Part shown: in pieces, positions 26,235 to 34,610 of the stretch
Position numbering within the stretch: position 1 is the stretch's first letter
How the letters are laid out: every line of letters starts with the position of its first letter
Source of the DNA: Atopostipes suicloacalis DSM 15692
GTDB lineage: Bacteria > Bacillota > Bacilli > Lactobacillales > Carnobacteriaceae_A
NCBI RefSeq assembly: GCF_900129085.1
Contig: NZ_FQUF01000003.1
Span: 57,784-121,783, forward strand
DNA: 64,000 nucleotides
Direction of reading: 5' to 3'
The notes under the pieces: model-generated
What the model was told of the DNA's origin: nothing
What the model saw: only the letters and a program-made list of their open reading frames with translations
The model's database searches: none
Translations under genes and position numbers: made by a program

Positions 26235-26405
26235 TTATTATAACCTAATATAGCTCAAGACATAAATCTTTTATTCGAATAATACATTTCTTGAATTTCA
26301 AAGAGGGATAAGATTTTCTCAAGTCTATTTTTTAAAATTTCATAGAAATTTATAGCACTCTATCTATGATATACTTTAACAAATTATAATTTAAAGGATG
26401 CTATT

Positions 26406-27260
26406 ATGAAAACTAAAAACCTATCATTTACTCGATTTTGTACATCAGGTGGAATCTTGATGCTGACAGTATTTTTTCTGTTTTTAAGTCGAACAACGGA
26501 TTTATTGGTCTACTTCAAATCGACTCAAAAAATTCCAAATCTATTGTTTATTCTATTTGGAATTCTCTTTATGGGAATCGGCAGTTTCCTTGGATATAAA
26601 ACAAAAAAGCAATTCAAAACAGATCAAGAAGTTGTAAGAGGAAGTCATTCATCTCGTGGTGTTTATAGCAATGTAAGAAATCCCATTTATTCATCTGTTT
26701 TTCTATTCTCAACAGGCGTTTTATTAACCACTCGCAATTTTTTGTCTTTATTTATTATTGGATTAAACTGGTTCATTTTTACGGCAGTGATCATTTTTAT
26801 TGAAGAGCCGAGACTTATTGATAAATTAGATAGAGATTATATTGAATATACCATCCAAGTCAATCGCTTAATCCCCTGGTTTAGTCAACACTTTAAAACA
26901 CGAGAATTCACTTCTAAAGATAAAATACTTTTAGAAAACGCTGAAAAGTTTTTTGATAAAGAAATTATTACACCAGTTATGGGAATTTATTTTCTTACGC
27001 TTCCTAAAATATTTTGGTTTCGAAAAGGAATTTGTTTTATAACCGATAAAGAGATTGGTTTTTACTCTTATGATGTTTTTCGGGGTCACTATGGTCAACT
27101 CATTCCTTTTGAAAAAATCTCATCTTTTGTTTATGGAAAAAGTAATGCTGGATATTCTCTCCGCTTTCACGCGAGTAATACGTCTATAAATTTATACTTT
27201 ATCCAAAAAGGAGATTTCAAAAAATTTATAGAACATACAAAAGAACGAATTAATCTTTAA
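26406..27260 (+). CDS. Membrane protein with isoprenylcysteine-methyltransferase-like domain fused to a PH-like domain
   Basis: A 284-residue protein. Residues 1-150 hold four or five helices and the PEMT/ICMT motif GVYSNVRNPIYSSVF followed by EEPRLIDKLDRDYIEY, which in relatives binds S-adenosylmethionine. Residues about 185-280 (FRKGICFITDKEIGFYSYD...IPFEKISSFVYGKS) look like a bacterial PH or GRAM domain. The expected substrate is a lipid or prenyl-type acceptor, not determinable here. AAAGGATG precedes the ATG. No operon partner. Confidence 0.7.
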   Translation: MKTKNLSFTRFCTSGGILMLTVFFLFLSRTTDLLVYFKSTQKIPNLLFILFGILFMGIGSFLGYKTKKQFKTDQEVVRGSHSSRGVYSNVRNPIYSSVFLFSTGVLLTTRNFLSLFIIGLNWFIFTAVIIFIEEPRLIDKLDRDYIEYTIQVNRLIPWFSQHFKTREFTSKDKILLENAEKFFDKEIITPVMGIYFLTLPKIFWFRKGICFITDKEIGFYSYDVFRGHYGQLIPFEKISSFVYGKSNAGYSLRFHASNTSINLYFIQKGDFKKFIEHTKERINL

Positions 27261-27548
27261 AAATGTTATGCAAAGACAGTTTAAAAAGAATTAGATGATG
27301 TTAATGCGTTCATTTAGAAAATACAATTCAATCTCTGTATTCTTTTTTATGTAAATTGCTCTTACTCATAAAGGGTTAATATACTCAGAATTCAAATTTT
27401 TTATAGACTAATAACTAAAGAAATAATTGAACCTTTAATATTCATTTGTTGGTAAAAAGCACAACACATTTAAATAAATATACAAATCAATCAAAAACAG
27501 TGAAAAGTTAAATATATATTATTTAAGCTTTATTATAATTATTAAAAA

Positions 27549-27577
27549 TTGACAATATAGCAAATACGCTATATAAT
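27549..27577 (+). promoter_or_regulatory. Promoter with embedded palindromic operator for the higBA-like operon
   Basis: TTGACA (27549-27554), a 17-base spacer and TATAAT (27572-27577) make a near-ideal promoter. The perfect inverted repeat ATATAGC-N6-GCTATAT (27555-27574) fills the spacer, which fits autorepression by the downstream helix-turn-helix antitoxin. No gene is seen in 27261-27548. Confidence 0.85.
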
Positions 27578-27598
27578 AATTTCAGAAGGAGTAGCAAG

Positions 27599-27934
27599 AT
27601 GAGAAATCCAGAATTTGATTGGGATGACGAATTTGATATTTTTTTAGGTTCTTTAAACGATATTGAAGCTGCAAAACTTTTAGCGGTTATTGAAAAGATT
27701 GAACAATTTGGATTACAAATTGCTCAAAGACAAAAATGGATAAAAAAACTTGAAGATAATCTATATGAGATAAGAGTAAATGCTAGTGGGAATGCATTGA
27801 GAGGCTTATATTTTCAGATTAAGAATAATAATTATTTTATAACGCATGGATTTAAAAAGAAAACTAATAAAACACCTAAACGAGAAATTACTAAAGGGAA
27901 ATCTATAAGAAATAGAATATTGAAAAATATATGA
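27599..27934 (+). CDS. higB: RelE/HigB-family toxin (Gp49-like)
   Basis: A 111-residue toxin of the phage-derived Gp49/HigB type. The stretch WIKKLEDNLYEIRVNASGNALRGLYFQI...YFITHGFKKKTNKTP is the core of this family, which cleaves mRNA on the ribosome. AGAAGGAG precedes the ATG. The toxin gene comes before the antitoxin gene, the order usual for HigBA. The Lys/Arg-rich C-terminus is as expected for an RNA-binding toxin. Confidence 0.88.
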   Translation: MRNPEFDWDDEFDIFLGSLNDIEAAKLLAVIEKIEQFGLQIAQRQKWIKKLEDNLYEIRVNASGNALRGLYFQIKNNNYFITHGFKKKTNKTPKREITKGKSIRNRILKNI

Positions 27935-27944
27935 GGTGATTATG

Positions 27945-28220
27945 ATGAGTAAAGTTCAAGAATATATTAAAAATCGATCAGAAAATAGCACAGAATTTAC
28001 TCAACAAATAGAAATTGAGCGTAAAAGATTAGAACTTGCAATGAAATTAACTGAGCTTAGAAAAAGTACTGGATTAACACAAAAAGAGTTATCTGAAAAA
28101 ATTGGAAAACCCCAATCAACAATCTCTCGTATTGAGACAGGTGAAATGAATCCAACTATTGAATTAGTTATCGAAATCGCAAACGGTATGGGGAAAAATT
28201 TCGTTCCCATTTTCGAATAA
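27945..28220 (+). CDS. higA: HigA-like XRE antitoxin
   Basis: A 92-residue helix-turn-helix protein. Residues 34-89 carry LRKSTGLTQKELSEKIGKPQSTISRIETG, a canonical XRE domain. The N-terminal half is a charged helix that would contact the toxin. I chose the ATG at 27945, six bases after GAGGTG; ATG 27942 and GTG 27936 are alternatives. The gene starts 10 bases after the toxin stop. It should neutralise the toxin and repress the promoter through the upstream palindrome. Confidence 0.9.
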   Translation: MSKVQEYIKNRSENSTEFTQQIEIERKRLELAMKLTELRKSTGLTQKELSEKIGKPQSTISRIETGEMNPTIELVIEIANGMGKNFVPIFE

Positions 28221-28252
28221 ATATTACTAAAGTATAAAAAGAACTATTTAAT

Positions 28253-28296
28253 GTAGGAAAACAGCCATTTAATATTGTCTGTTTTCCTACTTTTTT
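28253..28296 (+). terminator. Terminator of the higBA-like operon
   Basis: GTAGGAAAACAG and CTGTTTTCCTAC form a perfect 12-bp stem followed by T6. Confidence 0.93.
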
Positions 28297-28340
28297 ATTA
28301 CTCTTCTTCTCACTTTTATTCATAATATCTATTATTCTAC

Positions 28341-28384
28341 AAATAGCTATTATCATTGAATAGCTATTTGCATATTGATATAAT
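28341..28384 (+). promoter_or_regulatory. Promoter and palindromic operator of the abrB-doc operon
   Basis: TTGAAT (28356-28361), 17 bases and TATAAT (28379-28384) form a promoter. The perfect inverted repeat AAATAGCTATT-N7-AATAGCTATTT (28341-28369) covers the -35 box. It is the likely site for the AbrB-type antitoxin. TAGC/GCTA cores are shared with the operator of the neighbouring higBA-like operon. Confidence 0.8.
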
Positions 28385-28411
28385 GAATAAAATAAATGGG
28401 AGGAAAAACAA

Positions 28412-28675
28412 ATGACACTCCATAAAGAATATACACGAAAAGCAAAAAAAACAGGGAATAGTATTCAAGCCACAATTCCCGCTGATATTGCTAAGCATCT
28501 AGACATTCAAGAAGGTGACCTTGTCCTTTATACGATTAATTCAGACGGAGAGGTTATGATTAAAAAGCAGAAAACGATCTCTGAACAAATGGGTGTAGAT
28601 GAGGAATTTTTGAGTATTCTAGAAGAAGGTATGGCAGAATATAAAGAGGCACTAGAAGACTTGGTGGAACGATGA
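28412..28675 (+). CDS. AbrB/MazE-type antitoxin
   Basis: An 87-residue protein. Residues 7-52 (YTRKAKKTGNSIQATIPADIAKHLDIQEGD) form a SpoVT-AbrB swapped-hairpin DNA-binding domain, and the acidic C-terminal helix (EEFLSILEEGMAEYKEALEDL) would bind the toxin. Its stop overlaps the toxin start as ATGA. GGGAGG precedes the ATG. The usual partner of Doc is Phd; an AbrB-type partner is a less common arrangement. Confidence 0.88.
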   Translation: MTLHKEYTRKAKKTGNSIQATIPADIAKHLDIQEGDLVLYTINSDGEVMIKKQKTISEQMGVDEEFLSILEEGMAEYKEALEDLVER

Positions 28676-29079
28676 TTCATTATCTTACTGAAAAAGAACT
28701 TGTTGCAATAAACTACACGCTTATTAAGCAAATTAGCCCCACTGAAGATTTTGGAGTGAAAGATCCTTCTGCATTGAAAGCAGTCGTTGCTCAGCCACGT
28801 CAAAACACCTTTGGAGCAGAGTTGTATCCAACGATTTATGACAAAGCAGCGATCTTATTCGAAATGATTATAAACAAACATTGTTTTTATAACGGCAACA
28901 AACGTACCGCTGTAATGGGCCTGTATGTCTTTTTACGAAAAAATAAGATTCAGTTGGTAGTTTCAAACAAAGAAATCGCAGATTATTCCGTCCATGTGGC
29001 TGTTCAAAAAGGTAAACATCGCCTCACAAATGAAGAAATTGCAAAGTGGATTGAAATAAATAGTCAAAAGATTAAATAA
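28672..29079 (+). CDS. doc: Doc-type toxin (Fic fold)
   Basis: A 135-residue death-on-curing toxin. The Fic-type core reads KHCFYNGNKRTAVMGLYVFL, matching the Doc version HxFxxGNKR, so the catalytic His, Asn and Lys/Arg are present. Doc of phage P1 phosphorylates EF-Tu with ATP and stops translation. It is coupled to the antitoxin gene by ATGA and should form a complex with it. The protein looks intact in length and motifs. Confidence 0.92.
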   Translation: MIHYLTEKELVAINYTLIKQISPTEDFGVKDPSALKAVVAQPRQNTFGAELYPTIYDKAAILFEMIINKHCFYNGNKRTAVMGLYVFLRKNKIQLVVSNKEIADYSVHVAVQKGKHRLTNEEIAKWIEINSQKIK

Positions 29080-29113
29080 AACACAAGCTATTTTATATCA
29101 GCTTGTGTTTTTA
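29078..29113 (+). terminator. Terminator of the abrB-doc operon
   Basis: AAAACACAAGCT pairs with AGCTTGTGTTTT. The stem starts in the doc stop codon. A nearly identical hairpin occurs at 31355-31388. Confidence 0.85.
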
Positions 29114-29143
29114 AAATTTTTATTTTAAAAAAATGATAATTAA

Positions 29144-29569
29144 TTATAAATCATCAATTTTCATTTTTTCGATTTCTTTTCTCATTTTCATTTTATTTTT
29201 CTCACTTAAGTAAATTCCACTCAATATTATTGTTGGGATATTGCTAATTAAAGTAAGATAGCCAATCTCTAAAAAATCATCCGTTGTCATTTTCTCTTTT
29301 GGTTGATGCACTACTTCCTCCGTTTCTTCAATAATTTCTCCTGTCTCTTCATTTACTGTAGTAACTTGCTCAGTTATCATACCTGTATCTGTAAAACTAG
29401 ACCATCCAATAATCATCGACAATGAGAACAGAAAAGAAATGATCGGTAAAATTAATCCTAAGAATTTATTTTCGCTTCTTGATAATTTTAATTGAATAAA
29501 TATAACAAGTGAAAGGATTAATAACATGAATAATGATGAAAATATTAAATTTATTGGTAAATTGCTCAC
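29144..29569 (-). CDS. Three-helix membrane protein, function unknown
   Basis: A 141-residue protein with hydrophobic segments near residues 8-25, 36-55 and 102-122 and an acidic extracytoplasmic loop between helices two and three (EEVVHQPKEK). The C-terminus is rich in Lys/Met. It overlaps the upstream DUF2089 gene by 4 bases, so it is probably controlled by, or works with, that helix-turn-helix protein. No family was recognised. Confidence 0.7.
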   Translation of the reverse strand: MSNLPINLIFSSLFMLLILSLVIFIQLKLSRSENKFLGLILPIISFLFSLSMIIGWSSFTDTGMITEQVTTVNEETGEIIEETEEVVHQPKEKMTTDDFLEIGYLTLISNIPTIILSGIYLSEKNKMKMRKEIEKMKIDDL

Positions 29570-29874
29570 TCAGCATCCGCTCCTTCTATATTTTTTCGAT
29601 ATTCACTAATCAAAACTTTTGCTGTATCAAAATCTATTTTTTCGTCTACTGCATATCGCTTAATTAATGAAATATATGAATCTTCTTCTATCCTATCTTC
29701 AATCTCAATTTTTTGAATCAATTTATCCAAACGAAGCCTCACTGTAGGATAAGTAACATCATACTCTTTAGCCATTTTCTTAAGAGAACCAGAATTTAGA
29801 ATGAATTTTTTTATAAAGGCAATATCTTCATCTTCTAAATTTACCATCCAGTCTGGAACGATTTTAATACTCAT
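29566..29874 (-). CDS. DUF2089-family helix-turn-helix protein
   Basis: A 102-residue protein. VPDWMVNLEDEDIAFIKKFI then GSLKKMAKEYDVTYPTVRLRLDKLI matches DUF2089, a family with a sigma/winged-helix-like DNA-binding motif often cotranscribed with membrane proteins. AGGGGAT precedes the ATG. It forms a two-gene operon with the three-helix membrane protein. A role as an autoregulatory transcription factor is inferred. Confidence 0.8.
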   Translation of the reverse strand: MSIKIVPDWMVNLEDEDIAFIKKFILNSGSLKKMAKEYDVTYPTVRLRLDKLIQKIEIEDRIEEDSYISLIKRYAVDEKIDFDTAKVLISEYRKNIEGADAE

Positions 29875-29974
29875 ATTATCCCCTCGTTTCTTTCATTAAT
29901 TATTATATATTTTAACAATGTTAAAGTCAATATTTAATATTATTATATACTTTATAAATAAAAAATTAACAAAA

Positions 29975-30014
29975 TAAAAAAACAAGAGATCACGGAAATT
30001 CGTAATCCCTTGTT
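29975..30014 (-). terminator. Terminator of the acidic lipoprotein gene
   Basis: On the reverse strand AACAAGGGATTACG pairs with CGTGATCTCTTGTT (few mismatches), followed by T5-ATTTT. Confidence 0.82.
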
Positions 30015-30038
30015 TATTCTCTTTAGTTAATCATCCTT

Positions 30039-30860
30039 TTAGTGCACCCTAATGTAATCCATTTTATTATCAATCTCATTAATTGGAATTTCAAAAATTT
30101 GTTCGTTATAATCATCTCCACTAACAATGATAGTTAAAACAGAACTATTTTTTAGTTTATTTTCTGAAAAATAAATTGTAAAATATCCTTCTTCATCTAC
30201 ATCTGGTGTATTGATTTCTTCATTATTTGATGGATCATCCGCTGTTTTCAGTGATACTTTTCCAATCGTGTCATCAGGATTTATACGGCCTTCGTACTCT
30301 TTCGTATTTTCATGTAGACCTGGCAAGAGTAACTTGTCCAGCACTCTTTCATCTAGCTTATCTGGGTTTTGAGCTATTTCGCGGTAATGTTCGTCTTTTT
30401 CTTCCTGGCTCATCGATACAATTTCACTCACATGCGCATCTTGCTTTTCTGATCCAATATTTGTTTCTTCTACTTTCCCTGAAATACGATCTACTTTATA
30501 TTGATATAGAATTGGATTTCCTTTTTTCTCATCTGCCTTAATTCCTGCATGAACTATTGCAATAAAAGCATCATCTTCTTCACGCATACTAATCACGTAA
30601 TCATCTGCGTTATAATCTTCATTTTCGTTGATATATTCCCGTGCTTTTTCTTCTGCTTCATCTTCACTTAATTCAGTATCTTTTGATTCTTCATCTTCGG
30701 ATTTCTCATCTTCTTTATTGTTTTCCTGCTCATCTTGCTTATCTGTAGATTCAGTGGTTTCTGTTTCTTCATCAGCTTCTTCGTGAGTGGTCTCTGTGTC
30801 ATCACCACAAGCCGCTAACAAAGCAAGAGAAGCTGTACCTATTAAAAATAATTTTTTCAT
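30039..30860 (-). CDS. Lipoprotein with long acidic linker, function unknown
   Basis: A 273-residue lipoprotein with lipobox LALLAAC at Cys18. Residues 20-65 are almost wholly Asp/Glu/Ser/Thr/Lys, an unstructured spacer that could carry the domain through the cell wall. A PepSY-like segment (SEDEAEEKAREYI...YQYKVDRISGKVEETNI) follows, then a beta-rich C-terminal domain. PepSY membership is tentative. Monocistronic. Confidence 0.75.
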   Translation of the reverse strand: MKKLFLIGTASLALLAACGDDTETTHEEADEETETTESTDKQDEQENNKEDEKSEDEESKDTELSEDEAEEKAREYINENEDYNADDYVISMREEDDAFIAIVHAGIKADEKKGNPILYQYKVDRISGKVEETNIGSEKQDAHVSEIVSMSQEEKDEHYREIAQNPDKLDERVLDKLLLPGLHENTKEYEGRINPDDTIGKVSLKTADDPSNNEEINTPDVDEEGYFTIYFSENKLKNSSVLTIIVSGDDYNEQIFEIPINEIDNKMDYIRVH

Positions 30861-31054
30861 TAATAATCTAGCCTTTCTTTATTAGAAATATCATGGAAAT
30901 TAATACAAAGAAAAAGTGTTGACAGACCATTTACTATTTAATAAATCGTAGAATTAAAGAAGGCAAAGGAACTATAAAGAATGAAAAATATTTTTTCTTT
31001 GTGGGTTTGTACGATTTTTTGAAAGCTTTTTTTGCAGAGTTTTTAATCACTACT

Positions 31055-31222
31055 TTATAATGTTTCTTGAATAGATTTCCAATCTTCTAAACTAATCAAT
31101 ACTGCATTATTTTCATTTCATTTGCTAGTGATTTGAATTTCCATATGATTCATATTCACATCTTTTAGAAACTGATAAAAATTTCTCTTAGCATAGCTTG
31201 AATTTAAAGTCGTTTTAGATAT
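31055..31222 (-). pseudogene. Decayed YefM/Phd-type antitoxin gene
   Basis: A reverse-strand frame reads SKTTLNSSYAKRNFYQFLKD...MEIQITSK, an in-frame TGA, then NENNAVLISLEDWKSIQETL and TAA. This is the N-terminal and core pattern of YefM/Phd antitoxins (VLIS-EDW-SIQETL). The likely start codon is ATA in place of ATG after AAGGGG, a nonsense codon interrupts the middle and the C-terminus is lost. No intact partner toxin is next to it. The rest of 30861-31448 holds only a terminator hairpin. Confidence 0.75.
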
Positions 31223-31354
31223 TATAGTCCCCTTATTAAAACCATTTACATTATAACGTACTTAACTTAATACATCGATATTTAGCTTTACAACTAAAGT
31301 ACTTTTATAAATCTAAAATCAAGTATTTTTTTATACTCTATTTATACAAAAAAT

Positions 31355-31388
31355 AAAACACAAGCTATTTTAAAACAGCTTGTGTTTT
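31355..31388 (-). terminator. Terminator after the yjiH-like gene
   Basis: AAAACACAAGCT and AGCTTGTGTTTT pair. On the reverse strand T-rich sequence follows. It is almost the same hairpin as the one behind doc. Confidence 0.75.
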
Positions 31389-31448
31389 TAGTTCTTCTAT
31401 TAAAAAAAGTGTATCTACATCGTATTTTCGAAGAGTTGGATCTTTGAT

Positions 31449-32810
31449 TTACATAAAAACGAGGTGTGCGGCGAGTACGATGATTGGGAGCGTGATGAGT
31501 GTTCTTTCGATAAAGATAATAAATAAATCGAGTAAGCTGATATCCATTTTTGTTCCTAACATCACGGCGCCTGATTCCGATAAATATATTAATTGAGTGA
31601 CGGATAAAGCAGCCATAATAAAGCGGGTCATCTCACTTGGGATATTTGCGGCAATGACTGACGGCAAGAACATATCGGCAAAGCCGACCATAATTGTCTG
31701 AGAAGCTTCGACCGCATAAGGAACGCCTAATAATTTTAATAATGGAATAAACGGGAGACCTAACCATTCAAAGAATGGGGTAAATTCTACAATAATTAAG
31801 GCTAAACTACCAAAGGCCATAATGACTGGCAATACACCAATCCATAAATCTAAGACTGAAGTGATCCCTTTTAAAATGAGGTCTTTGAGACTTAAGCTTT
31901 GTTTTGCCTTCGCTACGGCTAATTCTAATCCCCAACTGACATTTGTATATCCTTCTGGGACTCTTTCGCCTATATCCATTTTATTTCCTTGGTAGTAAGA
32001 TTTTTCTTTATTGGATAACGGTGGAATTTTAGGCAAAATCACTGCTGCAGCAATTCCTGCGATCGCTACTGTTAGATAATAAGGTCCGAATAAATGAGCT
32101 AAGCCCACTTGACCAATGACCACTAAACTGAATGTGATCGATACGGCTGAAAAAGTTGTTGCAATAACTGTGGCTTCTTTTTTATTATAATAGCCTTCTT
32201 CATATTGCTGATTCGTTAAAGTTACACCAATCGTTCCATCCCCTACCCAAGAAGCAATACAGTCAATCGAGGCTCGTCCGGGCAAGTCAAAGATTGGTCG
32301 CATCACGGGGGTAAAAATCGCTCCTATGAATTCTAGTAAACCAAAATCGGTTAAAAATGGGAGCAAAAAGCCTGCAAATAAAAAGATGGCAAACAAATCT
32401 TTAATTAAATCATAGAGGATTAAACCACCTGTATCCATTGACCAAATAAATGCGGGTCCCCATTGAAAATAAGTCATTAGGGCTAAAATAAAACCGATCA
32501 AGCGAATTCCTGTCCAAATGGGTGATACATCAAACAATTCTTTTAAAAATTTATTTTTATGTATAAATTTTGGTTGAAATAATCGATAAACAAGCGTCAA
32601 GACCGATGACAGAGCAATAAAAACTAAAATAATGGTTGGTAAAAATGCATCTAATTTTGCGGTCAGTATATTCGCAAGCAAAGCCACCATAATGGTTGTT
32701 TCTCCTTCGTATTGAAAGGGAAACATCAACAAAAGAACTCCCAGCAAAGACGGGAGTATAAATTTTAAATAGTCCGAAATTTTATGTCTAAGTTCTAAAT
32801 TAGAATCCAA
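31449..32810 (-). CDS. yjiH: YjiH-family membrane protein with nucleoside-recognition (Gate) domains
   Basis: A polytopic membrane protein of about 453 residues with 9-11 helices. GRASIDCIASWVGDGTIGVTLTNQQYEEGYYNKKEATVIATTFS is a characteristic YjiH/Gate stretch, and VGFADMFLPSVIAANIPSEMTRFIMAALSVTQLIYLSE is the second Gate repeat. The transported substrate is unknown. The start is a TTG at 32810 with GGAGGG six bases upstream; the longer frame includes that site. A strong promoter and a leader with an AAACTC...GAGTTT hairpin lie upstream. Confidence 0.88.
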   Translation of the reverse strand: MDSNLELRHKISDYLKFILPSLLGVLLLMFPFQYEGETTIMVALLANILTAKLDAFLPTIILVFIALSSVLTLVYRLFQPKFIHKNKFLKELFDVSPIWTGIRLIGFILALMTYFQWGPAFIWSMDTGGLILYDLIKDLFAIFLFAGFLLPFLTDFGLLEFIGAIFTPVMRPIFDLPGRASIDCIASWVGDGTIGVTLTNQQYEEGYYNKKEATVIATTFSAVSITFSLVVIGQVGLAHLFGPYYLTVAIAGIAAAVILPKIPPLSNKEKSYYQGNKMDIGERVPEGYTNVSWGLELAVAKAKQSLSLKDLILKGITSVLDLWIGVLPVIMAFGSLALIIVEFTPFFEWLGLPFIPLLKLLGVPYAVEASQTIMVGFADMFLPSVIAANIPSEMTRFIMAALSVTQLIYLSESGAVMLGTKMDISLLDLFIIFIERTLITLPIIVLAAHLVFM

Positions 32811-32918
32811 AGTATTCCCTCCATAAATAAACAAACTCCCTACTTAGATAAAAACTAAGAATGAGAGTTTTCATAACTTTCATCTAAAACGTGAATCTTA
32901 TTTTTAAGCATCTAAACA

Positions 32919-32947
32919 ATTATATAAAACGAATGCGCTCTTGTAAA
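32919..32947 (-). promoter_or_regulatory. Promoter of the yjiH-like gene
   Basis: On the reverse strand TTTACA, a 17-base spacer and TATAAT. The resulting leader is about 100 bases and contains the pairing AAACTCTC/GGGAGTTT with an inner CTTAG/CTAAG helix just before the ribosome site. Nothing was recognised in the remainder of 32811-33208 except the terminator at 33065. Confidence 0.75.
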
Positions 32948-33064
32948 GCTTTCTTTTTAAATGACAGATTATTAGGTACATATCATTAAAAACAATAAAT
33001 TTTATCTGTGGGTAGTACTTAACTAATATGGAGATAACATTATGACTAACTCAAAAGAAAATAT

Positions 33065-33096
33065 GAAAAAAGGCTCGTCAAAAAAAACGAACCTTG
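33065..33096 (-). terminator. Terminator after the zinc-ribbon gene
   Basis: On the reverse strand AAGGTTCGT pairs with ACGAGCCTT around a T-rich loop, followed by T6. Confidence 0.75.
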
Positions 33097-33208
33097 AAGT
33101 GATAGATTTTCTTTTGATTTATGTAGATTATCATAATTGCCATTAAGACAAACTCATTTTTTATGCTCTATAAATAATGTGTCGTAGTGACTGTTGTTAA
33201 ATAAATAG

Positions 33209-33418
33209 TTAATCATTTATTAAATCTATAATTATCTTTTTACAGTTTTTACAAAAATATGATTCTTTAGTAGCACCATTAAAACCACTAGCAATAGGTA
33301 TATCATCTGATTTCCCAGGTGCAAAAACCAGTTTCTTTTCTTCAGTAGACCAAAATATATTCCTAGCACTTTGAACGAATCCTTTATCCATTTCTTCTTC
33401 ACAATATGGGCACTTCAT
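33209..33418 (-). CDS. Small zinc-ribbon protein (PF20097/DUF6487-like)
   Basis: A 69-residue protein with MKCPYCEEEMDKGFVQ at the N-terminus and YFCKNCKKII near the C-terminus, giving two CxxC pairs to bind one zinc. The central stretch (WSTEEKKL) is typical of the short PF20097 family. Function unknown. AGGAG precedes the ATG. Single gene with its own terminator. Confidence 0.82.
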   Translation of the reverse strand: MKCPYCEEEMDKGFVQSARNIFWSTEEKKLVFAPGKSDDIPIASGFNGATKESYFCKNCKKIIIDLIND

Positions 33419-33596
33419 TTTATTACTCTCCTTATTTATATTTTAATTTCGCTTAATTCTGCTAATATTTATCAATCTATCTATTTTTACTAAATACAAC
33501 AATTATACTACAACAGTACAAATAAGCAGGGCAATTTTTCAATATAGGAAAATTGGAATAAAATTAACAAATTATATATTCAACTTAAAAATAGAA

Positions 33597-34292
33597 TTAA
33601 CCATGTACATTACCATATATATCTCTAGTATAACTTGTAGATCTAATTAAACCTGTATAATTTGAATATTTATAGTAACTAACTTTATATTTGTGTATGT
33701 TAGTTTTATCTGATCGATAGTATTCTTTTCTCTGAGTGTATAAAGTTTTTAAGTTATTGTCTATAATATATTGTGCTACAGCTGTTGCAACACCCACAGA
33801 TGGACTAACTGGTGTTATTGCTAATATTATAGAAACAATTAAGCTGAGCTTTCTATAGGCCACATTTGTATTACTATTTTGGGTTCTTATATATTTCCAT
33901 GAATATCCAACTCTTGATAAAGAAAAGTCCGCGGGTTCAGATGTAATAATTGAACTTTCTATTTCTGAAATATCTTGACTGTCTAATGTCACTTCACCTG
34001 TTTTGATCTCATTTTCGATTACATGTTGTTCTCCAGTGCTTTCATTTAAAGTAACTTGATTTATTCCGTTTTTATTTTCCGAAAAAGTTAAGATATCTTC
34101 AGTTCCAGTTACCAGATTTTTCAATATAAATTCGTTATTTTCATTTTCAGTTAAACTATATTCTATGTTGTTAAAAGTGATTATAGGATCACTTATTTCT
34201 TTTGAAGCAGCTTTTACACTGCCAATAGGTAAGACTATATTTAAAAATAAAGTAAAGAGTAAACTTATACTGATATTTTTGATTTTATTCAT
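33597..34292 (-). CDS. Secreted protein of unknown function next to an Rgg/peptide pair
   Basis: A 231-residue protein with a Sec signal peptide (cleavage likely after VKA, residue 28). An acidic, Asn/Glu/Thr-rich region follows to about residue 125. A hydrophobic, Ala/Val/Gly-rich segment (LSLIVSIILAITPVSPSVG VATAV) comes next, then a Tyr/Ser-rich basic tail. The hydrophobic stretch followed by a basic tail recalls bacteriocin- or toxin-like secreted proteins, but no family is recognised. It starts 57 bases after the secreted peptide gene and is probably cotranscribed with it. Confidence 0.7.
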   Translation of the reverse strand: MNKIKNISISLLFTLFLNIVLPIGSVKAASKEISDPIITFNNIEYSLTENENNEFILKNLVTGTEDILTFSENKNGINQVTLNESTGEQHVIENEIKTGEVTLDSQDISEIESSIITSEPADFSLSRVGYSWKYIRTQNSNTNVAYRKLSLIVSIILAITPVSPSVGVATAVAQYIIDNNLKTLYTQRKEYYRSDKTNIHKYKVSYYKYSNYTGLIRSTSYTRDIYGNVHG

Positions 34293-34349
34293 TTTCCTAT
34301 CTCTTTTTAATTTTAGTTATACTGCCAATCTCTGTATTTATATAATTTT

Positions 34350-34523
34350 TTATGGAAGTTCATCATCTTCTGTAAACCATGCTCCTGTTGGGGAAATATC
34401 TTTCTTATAATGACTTGTTTTAACTTCGTCAGTAAATAATTGTGCTGCTACCGAATAATTTATGGCGGAAAAGCTATTTATAAATAATAGTGTACTAAAA
34501 AACATTAAAAAGATTTTTTTCAC
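34350..34523 (-). CDS. Short secreted peptide precursor, candidate Rgg-linked signal
   Basis: A GTG at 34523 (GTGAAAAAAATC) follows a G6 ribosome site and gives a 57-residue product. Residues 1-27 are a Sec signal peptide (MKKIFLMFFSTLLFINS...), with likely cleavage after SVAA. The mature part would be about 30 residues ending SPTGAWFTEDDELP. The layout (signal peptide plus short C-terminal pro-peptide, 48-60 residues) is like PapR of the PlcR system. It is divergent from an Rgg-type regulator 87 bases away. A role as an exported and re-imported signal is inferred. It could also be a bacteriocin-like peptide. Confidence 0.65.
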   Translation of the reverse strand: MKKIFLMFFSTLLFINSFSAINYSVAAQLFTDEVKTSHYKKDISPTGAWFTEDDELP

Positions 34524-34610
34524 TTTGCAACCCCCCTTTCTTATAATTAATTTAACAGACATTTATAAAGATGAGTTATAATAGTTATATCTGAATAAAA
34601 GGGGGATTTT

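Noticed and set aside
30865..31050. Small Lys-rich frame after the decayed antitoxin (reverse strand)
   Set aside because: It has no ribosome site or recognisable similarity and has low complexity. A toxin remnant could not be shown.
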